Of a stretch of 40,903 nucleotides of DNA, positions 36,719-40,903 are shown piece by piece. The stretch comes from Anaerolineae bacterium. GTDB taxonomy: Bacteria > Chloroflexota > Anaerolineae > Aggregatilineales > Phototrophicaceae. The stretch spans positions 1 through 40,903 of the forward strand of contig JAHDWN010000051.1 in the NCBI GenBank assembly GCA_023382675.1, written 5' to 3'. Every line of letters begins with the position of its first letter. Positions within the stretch are counted from its first letter, which is position 1. The notes under the pieces were generated by a model that was not told the DNA's origin, searched no databases, and saw nothing but the letters and a program-made list of their open reading frames with translations. The translations under genes and the position numbers were made by a program.

Positions 36719-37113
36719 TAATCTCCCTCATCCATAGATTTGACGACCCCAACACCGGGGCACGGCCACAGCGGACGCCCGGCATTGGCGACCTCCTGAG
36801 CAAAGCTGACGCTTTTTCTGGCCGGTTCGAACGCGCTCGTATGACGGAAATACGTAACCGGCTGGTCGCCTCCATAAGTGGCCGCGCTGCTCTCTGTCGG
36901 GAGCGCCAATTCCTGGAGGTAGCCGGCGTCGGCGAGACTGGCTTCGATGGCCTCTGCACTGATCTGCGCTGGGTCGAAGCTGATCTCCGCAGTGTGGAAA
37001 CAACTGCTTGCGTAGACATCAGCCACGCCGGCGAGCGACTGCAGAATGCGCCGCACTTCGGTAACGTGATGGTCTGCGTACATGAGAGGAAGGGTCAAGG
37101 TCAGTGTTTGCAT
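36718..37113 (-). CDS. HMA-like (ferredoxin-fold) protein at the head of the CODH/ACS operon
   Basis: This is a 131-residue protein. Residues 1-66 read as the beta-alpha-beta-beta-alpha-beta fold of heavy-metal-associated domains (MQTLTLTLPL, then HVTEVRRILQSLAGVADVYA, AEISFDPAQISAEAIEASLADAGY). The metal loop that is normally MxCxxC is MYADHH here. The second half is less ordered and ends with RPLWPCPGVGVVKS, holding a Cys in a Pro/Gly loop. The ATG at 37113 has no ribosome binding site; a GTG at 37161 would add 16 unlikely residues. Its TAA overlaps the cooS start, so the two are coupled. A role in metal delivery or docking for CODH is inferred from position only. Confidence 0.7.
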   Translation of the reverse strand: MQTLTLTLPLMYADHHVTEVRRILQSLAGVADVYASSCFHTAEISFDPAQISAEAIEASLADAGYLQELALPTESSAATYGGDQPVTYFRHTSAFEPARKSVSFAQEVANAGRPLWPCPGVGVVKSMDEGD

Positions 37114-37178
37114 AAATAATCCAATCCAATGGCTACAATTTCGTGACCGAAACTGAGGCACCCGTGATGCCTGTGAAC

Positions 37179-37226
37179 AAAAACCGCCGAAAGATCCTCC
37201 ATGATTTCAGGGAGACTTTCAGCGGC
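37179..37226 (-). terminator. U-tailed hairpin between the MesB-like gene and the CODH/ACS operon
   Basis: On the minus strand, CCGC-t-GAAAG-t-CTCCC pairs with GGAGG-at-CTTTC-g-GCGG around a 10-base loop and is followed directly by TTTTTG. This is a convincing intrinsic terminator shape. It may end the MesB-like transcript (stop at 37442). If the operon promoter lies upstream, it acts as an attenuator in the leader of the HMA-like gene, 65 bases before its start. Confidence 0.65.
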
Positions 37227-37326
37227 TAGAGCGATAAGTACGGCGTATTCCGCGATTCCATGACTGCTACCGTGCCGTGTGCAATTGATCTGTTTTGATA
37301 GTGAAATACGCGGGTAGTGTTCAGCA

Positions 37327-37411
37327 AGTGAGAATAATCACAATTCTCCCTCTCATATGTCACTTACGACACGTTGGGTTGTGACTTTTATGCACATATG
37401 TGAATATGTGA
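37327..37411. promoter_or_regulatory. Crp/Fnr-like site and TGTGA half-site cluster ahead of the CODH/ACS operon
   Basis: AGTGA-GAATAA-TCACA at 37327-37342 fits the Crp consensus TGTGA-N6-TCACA with one mismatch. Further half-sites follow: TTGTGAC (37379-37385) and the dyad CACATATGTG with a direct repeat ATATGTGA-ATATGTGA (37393-37411). This is an AT-rich island in GC-rich DNA and the natural place for operon control. I see no convincing -10/-35 pair and no cobalamin riboswitch. Confidence 0.45.
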
Positions 37412-37441
37412 CCGGGATCGGGCCTGAAACGGGTGTTGAGC

Positions 37442-38488
37442 TTACCCGGCCCGTAGAAGTTCGCCGGTGCGCACCAGCGTTTCCAGGACGCGCTCGGCGA
37501 TCTCGACCGAGGCCGACCCCAGTCCGCAGCTGGGCGTGATCAGGCTGCGCGCTGCAAAATCGTCCGGCGAGATGTGAATGTCACGCAGCGCGGCTTTCTG
37601 GCTGATTTGTTCGATGCCTGCACGCAGGCGCTCCGCCAGTTGGTCAGCCGTGACCGACGTAATCTGATCGTTGTTGGGGACAATGCCCCATGACACCACG
37701 CCACCGCGATCCAGGTAGGCACGCAGCTCAGCCGGATAGAGCGCCAGATTCTCCACGTAGCCGTAAGCATCGAGATTGAGAATATCGACCGAGGTTGCCA
37801 GCAAGACCGACCAATCGGTGTTGGCGCAGCAATGGACGCCCGCGAGTGCGCCCTCGCCGTGAATGGCGGCGAAGACTTCGTCGAGCATGGCGATCACCTG
37901 CTCGCGACTCAGGCTGATGAAAGCCGAACCGAACGAGGCCATGTATGGCTCGTCGACCACGATCATGACGTTGGGGCGGGCGGCGCGGAGTTGGCGCACC
38001 TGCCAGCGCGCGTTCATCGCCGCGTTCTTGACGATGGCATCGGCCAGATTGTCGTTGTAGAGCGCGGCGCGCAACGCCTGATCGGTGACGGTCAGCCCGA
38101 AGCTGATCGGGCCTGTGATTTGGCCTTTGGCCCAGCCGCCGGGGGCAGCCCGCAGCGCCTCCAGCATCGCGGGGAACTCGGCGGCATACGGGGGAGTCAG
38201 CGCGAACCAATCGACATCGTCCGCCAGGTAATGCTCGTAGAAGACTTCCAGCCCTGGGGTCAGATCGCCGGTCGTGTCGAACTGGATCTTCTCGTTGGCC
38301 TCGTCGAGCACGACGCCGGGCAGCGGCTGGCTGTACTGGACGTACATATTCTCGCGGAACGTCCGGCGGGGGAGCTGCGGCCAGGCGGGCACGTCCAACA
38401 TCCCGGCCAACCGCGCGCAGAGACCTGCGCCGTCTTTATGCGGCAGGCTGCCGACGTGGGTTGTCAGAAAGCGGAATTCGTGGGGCAT
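37442..38488 (-). CDS. mesB: core (folate-independent) methionine synthase, MesB-like
   Basis: This 348-residue protein is the size of the catalytic half of MetE, with no N-terminal folate domain. MetE-type features are THVGSLPHK (10-18), KGQITGPISFG (121-131), VVDEPYM (178-183), and the zinc ligands His219 and Cys221 (GVHCC) and Cys321 (ITPSCGLGS); the usual Glu ligand aligns with Asp240. Core MetE proteins take methyl groups from corrinoid proteins, and the MesB family occurs in anaerobes with the Wood-Ljungdahl pathway and is predicted to use CoFeSP. Location beside acsC and acsD fits this well. A different corrinoid methyltransferase role is possible. The start has GGGAG 8 bases upstream. 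Confidence 0.78.
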   Translation of the reverse strand: MPHEFRFLTTHVGSLPHKDGAGLCARLAGMLDVPAWPQLPRRTFRENMYVQYSQPLPGVVLDEANEKIQFDTTGDLTPGLEVFYEHYLADDVDWFALTPPYAAEFPAMLEALRAAPGGWAKGQITGPISFGLTVTDQALRAALYNDNLADAIVKNAAMNARWQVRQLRAARPNVMIVVDEPYMASFGSAFISLSREQVIAMLDEVFAAIHGEGALAGVHCCANTDWSVLLATSVDILNLDAYGYVENLALYPAELRAYLDRGGVVSWGIVPNNDQITSVTADQLAERLRAGIEQISQKAALRDIHISPDDFAARSLITPSCGLGSASVEIAERVLETLVRTGELLRAG

Positions 38489-38700
38489 GGCGTCACTCCC
38501 GGCAGAATAGTTCGCTGTCGGCGGCGATGTTCAATCTATACCATGGTTGCGCGCGGCGCGTCCGTGACGTTATCCCTGAATAGCCCATGACACTTGACAC
38601 CGATAGCGACGGCTCATTCGACCTGGCGGGATGGCTGCCGCGCCGAAAGACCCGGTATCAAGATCGTATCAAGAAACCTGTACGCCGCGCGCGGGCGATG

Positions 38701-38706
38701 TAGAAT
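38701..38706 (+). promoter_or_regulatory. possible -10 box of the sensor kinase gene
   Basis: TAGAAT stands 33 bases before the ATG at 38740, with CTGTAC as a poor -35 at 17-base spacing. This is weak support for a promoter in the divergent gap 38489-38739, which otherwise shows no gene. Confidence 0.25.
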
Positions 38707-38739
38707 CAAGCTGACGTTCGGCGCGAAAGGTGCAGCGGT

Positions 38740-40134
38740 ATGGTATTGACGCGACGCCTGCTGGATTACCTGTTCATTTTGTTGGGCGTGGTCGTGTTGA
38801 CGCTGCTGCTGCTGCCGTTTCGCTCGGCATTCACCATCGCCAACGTCACCATGATCTTCCTGCTGATGGCGATTGTCGTGGCGGTGACACGCGGCACGCT
38901 CCCCGGCCTGTGGACGGCGTTCATCAGCTTCATGGCGATCAACTTCTTCTTCGTCCAACCGGAATATACGCTCTGGGTGGCTGACCCACGCGAAGTCTTC
39001 GATCTGATCGTGTTCCTGGCAGCCGGGGCGGTTGCCGTGCGCCTGGGCGCGCACGCTCGCCAGCAGACGGAGACCGCACGGCTGCGTGTACACGAACAGG
39101 CGGTGCTCTACCGTCTGACGCGCACCTTCAACCAGCTGGCGACCCGCGAGGACGTGCTGAACGCGCTGATGGAGATCGTGCGTGAGGAGTTCGCCGCGCG
39201 CCAGGTAGATGTGCTGCCCGACGCCGCCGAGGCCGCGCCATCCGATCTGGCTGTGCATTATCTGCTGCTGCAAGCGGGCGAAACTGTCTACGCCACCATG
39301 CGCGCCGCCTTCGATAAGCCGCTGCCGCAGCCCCGGATCGACTTGCTGAATACGGGGGTGGCGCAGGCGGCCATGGCGCTCCAGCGTATCGACCTGAGCG
39401 AACGCGCACGCAAGAGCCGCCAGTATGAGGAGGCCGATAATCTGAAGACGGCGCTGCTGCACGCTGTCTCGCACGACTTGCGCACGCCGATCACGATCAT
39501 CAAGACCTCGGCCAGCAATTTGCGGCGTTTGGGCGATGCGCTGCCCCAGACGGAACGGCAGGAGATCGCCGAGACAATCGAGACGGAGGCTGACCAACTG
39601 GATCGCCTGGTGGGTAACTTACTCGATATGTCGCGCTTGCGGGCGGGCGTGCTGCGCTTAAGTTCGAGTCTGAACTCGCTGGAAGAAGTGGCGGGGGATG
39701 TAGCTGCGCGCATCTGGCAGGTGACGAAGCAGGAGCGGATCAAGATCGCGTTTCCCGACGACATGCCGCTGGTCGAATTCGACTACGGGCTGCTGATGCA
39801 AGCGCTGACCAACCTGGTTGATAATTCACTGCGCTACGAACCGCCTGCCTCGCTGGTCGAAATTCGGGGCGATTGGCACGCCGGGGAAGCCCTGCTCAAA
39901 GTCGTCAATCACGGCGAAACGATCCCGGACGACGTAAAGGCGCACATGATGGAGCCGTTTTATCACGGGCGCGATGGTCACATCGGATTGGGGCTGCCGA
40001 TTGCGCGCGGCATCATCGAAGCGCATCACGGTGCGCTGCGCGTCGAAGATACGCCCGGCGGCGGCGCGACCTTCGTCATTATGCTGCCCTATAAAGAGGA
40101 GGCGCCCGTTGAAGCTGAAGATCCTGGTGGTTGA
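38740..40134 (+). CDS. KdpD-like membrane sensor histidine kinase without the KdpD N-terminal domain
   Basis: This is a 464-residue protein. Residues ~8-100 hold the four-helix DUF4118 membrane domain of KdpD (with NFFFVQPEYTLWVADP, the conserved loop). A GAF-like region lies at ~115-220. The HisKA helix has the phosphoacceptor His245 in AVSHDLRTPIT, and the ATPase domain has NLVDNSLRYEP and GLGLPIARGIIEAHHG. Full KdpD has ~900 residues with an N-terminal KdpD/universal-stress module that is missing here, and no kdpFABC genes are visible, so the signal need not be potassium. The 3' end overlaps the regulator gene by 26 bases. Confidence 0.9.
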   Translation: MVLTRRLLDYLFILLGVVVLTLLLLPFRSAFTIANVTMIFLLMAIVVAVTRGTLPGLWTAFISFMAINFFFVQPEYTLWVADPREVFDLIVFLAAGAVAVRLGAHARQQTETARLRVHEQAVLYRLTRTFNQLATREDVLNALMEIVREEFAARQVDVLPDAAEAAPSDLAVHYLLLQAGETVYATMRAAFDKPLPQPRIDLLNTGVAQAAMALQRIDLSERARKSRQYEEADNLKTALLHAVSHDLRTPITIIKTSASNLRRLGDALPQTERQEIAETIETEADQLDRLVGNLLDMSRLRAGVLRLSSSLNSLEEVAGDVAARIWQVTKQERIKIAFPDDMPLVEFDYGLLMQALTNLVDNSLRYEPPASLVEIRGDWHAGEALLKVVNHGETIPDDVKAHMMEPFYHGRDGHIGLGLPIARGIIEAHHGALRVEDTPGGGATFVIMLPYKEEAPVEAEDPGG

Positions 40135-40807
40135 TGACGAGCCGCAGATTCGCAAGCAGCTCAAGATCGGCTTGAATGGGCATGGCTACGAGGTGATCAC
40201 CGCGGCGAACGGCCAGGATGCCCTGACGCTCGCCGCGCAGCAGTCACCCGGCATCATCATCCTCGACGTGTCACTCGGCGCGCCGCCGGATGGCATCGAG
40301 GTCTGCCGCCACATTCGCGAATGGTCGAAGACGCCGATCATTATGCTGTCTGTCCACGACGAGGAACGCACGAAGGTCATGGCGCTCTCGGCGGGCGCGG
40401 ACGACTACCTGACCAAGCCGTTCGGCATGGAGGAACTGAACGCGCGCATTCTGGCGATCTTACGGCGGGTTGGCGAAGGCGCATCCAGTGATGAAAAGAC
40501 CGACGTGCGCGCAGGTGCGCTCCACATCGATCTCGTCAATCGCCGCGTCTACGTCGAAGATGAGGAAATCCACCTGACGCCGACAGAATATGACCTGCTG
40601 CGCCTGCTGGCGACCCATCCGGGCAAGGTCATGACCCACCGCGCAATTCTGAGCGCCGTCTGGGGGCCGGAATATGGTGACATGGATCATTATGTCCGTG
40701 TGTTTGTCAATCAACTGCGCAAGAAGCTGCGTGAAAACCCGGCGCGCAACGTGCGCTATATCCTGAACGAGCCGGGCGTCGGCTACCGGTTCGTGAATAT
40801 GGATTAG
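40109..40807 (+). CDS. OmpR/KdpE-family response regulator
   Basis: This 232-residue DNA-binding regulator is the partner of the kinase encoded just upstream. I chose the TTG at 40109 because AGAGGAGG lies 6 bases before it and the protein then starts with MKLKILVVDDE, the normal receiver start. Asp9/Asp10 and the phosphoacceptor Asp53 (IILDVSL), plus Lys103 in DDYLTKPFG, complete the receiver. The C-terminal winged helix (LTPTEYDLLRLLATHPGKVM, YVRVFVNQLRKKLRENP) is typical of OmpR/KdpE. An inserted APP after Asp53 slightly lengthens the loop. Translation is probably coupled to the kinase. Confidence 0.93.
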   Translation: MKLKILVVDDEPQIRKQLKIGLNGHGYEVITAANGQDALTLAAQQSPGIIILDVSLGAPPDGIEVCRHIREWSKTPIIMLSVHDEERTKVMALSAGADDYLTKPFGMEELNARILAILRRVGEGASSDEKTDVRAGALHIDLVNRRVYVEDEEIHLTPTEYDLLRLLATHPGKVMTHRAILSAVWGPEYGDMDHYVRVFVNQLRKKLRENPARNVRYILNEPGVGYRFVNMD

Positions 40808-40832
40808 TGCAAGACTGAAGCACTTTGAATGT

Positions 40833-40875
40833 GTCCTCTCCCCTCATTCCCCTCCCCATCGCGATTTTAGAGGAC
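40833..40875 (+). terminator. possible weak terminator after the two-component pair
   Basis: GTCCTCT and AGAGGAC pair over 7 bp around a 29-base loop, followed by gacagtttt. It lies 26 bases after the regulator stop. The long loop and short T-run make it weak. Confidence 0.25.
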
Positions 40876-40903
40876 GACAGTTTTAAGGGAGGATTGAGCG
40901 CTT

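Noticed and set aside
37114-37441. Cobalamin riboswitch ahead of the corrinoid operon
   Set aside because: No B12-box-like conserved core or large multi-stem fold could be seen; only Crp-like sites and one hairpin.
38614-39597. 327-codon minus-strand open frame opposite the sensor kinase
   Set aside because: It has Gln/Arg/His-rich antisense composition, while the plus strand has HisKA motifs.
39974-40108. Longer start for the response regulator
   Set aside because: The extra 45 codons lie within the kinase gene in another frame; the receiver begins at the TTG at 40109 with a strong ribosome site.

Overview
The window is GC-rich, densely coded bacterial DNA of about 40.9 kb. It most resembles an anaerobic Chloroflexota (Anaerolineae-like) chromosome. 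That placement is an inference from three things: bacterial-type CODH/ACS genes together with ABC sugar importers and odd glycosidases, a fused MetV-MetF protein, and Chloroflexota-style palindromic intergenic repeats. No rRNA or other marker gene is present to prove it. I found no tRNA, rRNA, CRISPR array, integrase or transposase.

Layout. Positions 1-498 hold the 3' end of a DUF4139-like gene. 764-3882 (+) is a GH31 glycosidase overlapping a TauE/SafE-type exporter. 3913-5936 (-) is a less GC-rich two-gene unit: a small hydrophobic-tailed protein and an HEXXH protein that looks like an undescribed gluzincin-type peptidase. 5986-17085 (-) is a sugar-uptake and catabolism cluster. In transcription order it encodes a large unclassified toroid-like protein, an L-fucose-isomerase-like enzyme, a solute-binding protein, two permeases, a small transaldolase/FSA-type aldolase, an alpha/beta hydrolase and a GH4 glycosidase. 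No ABC ATPase is present, so a shared one must be encoded elsewhere.

17363-23154 (-) is a histidine-utilisation set (hutG, hutU, hutI, hutH). Directly upstream on the same strand, 23353-37113 (-) is a nearly complete carbonyl-branch Wood-Ljungdahl operon. Its order is HMA-like protein, cooS/acsA, acsB, CBS-domain protein, acsD, acsC, acsV, acsE, metV-metF fusion and two tandem CooC-type ATPases. Upstream of it lies a core methionine synthase resembling MesB (37442-38488, -), which probably takes methyl groups from the corrinoid protein AcsCD. 38740-40807 (+) is a KdpD/KdpE-like two-component pair.

How the parts work together. AcsE moves the methyl group of methyl-THF, made by the MetVF fusion, onto AcsCD. 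AcsV keeps the cobalt reduced. CooS supplies CO and electrons, AcsB joins methyl, CO and CoA, and the CooC proteins support nickel insertion. The MesB-like enzyme would branch methyl groups from AcsCD to methionine. Formate dehydrogenase, formyl-THF synthetase and FolD are not in the window. The least described items are the HMA-like and CBS proteins of the CODH/ACS operon, the HEXXH/small-protein pair, the 896-residue protein, and a regulatory leader that combines Crp/Fnr-like sites with a terminator-like hairpin ahead of the operon.
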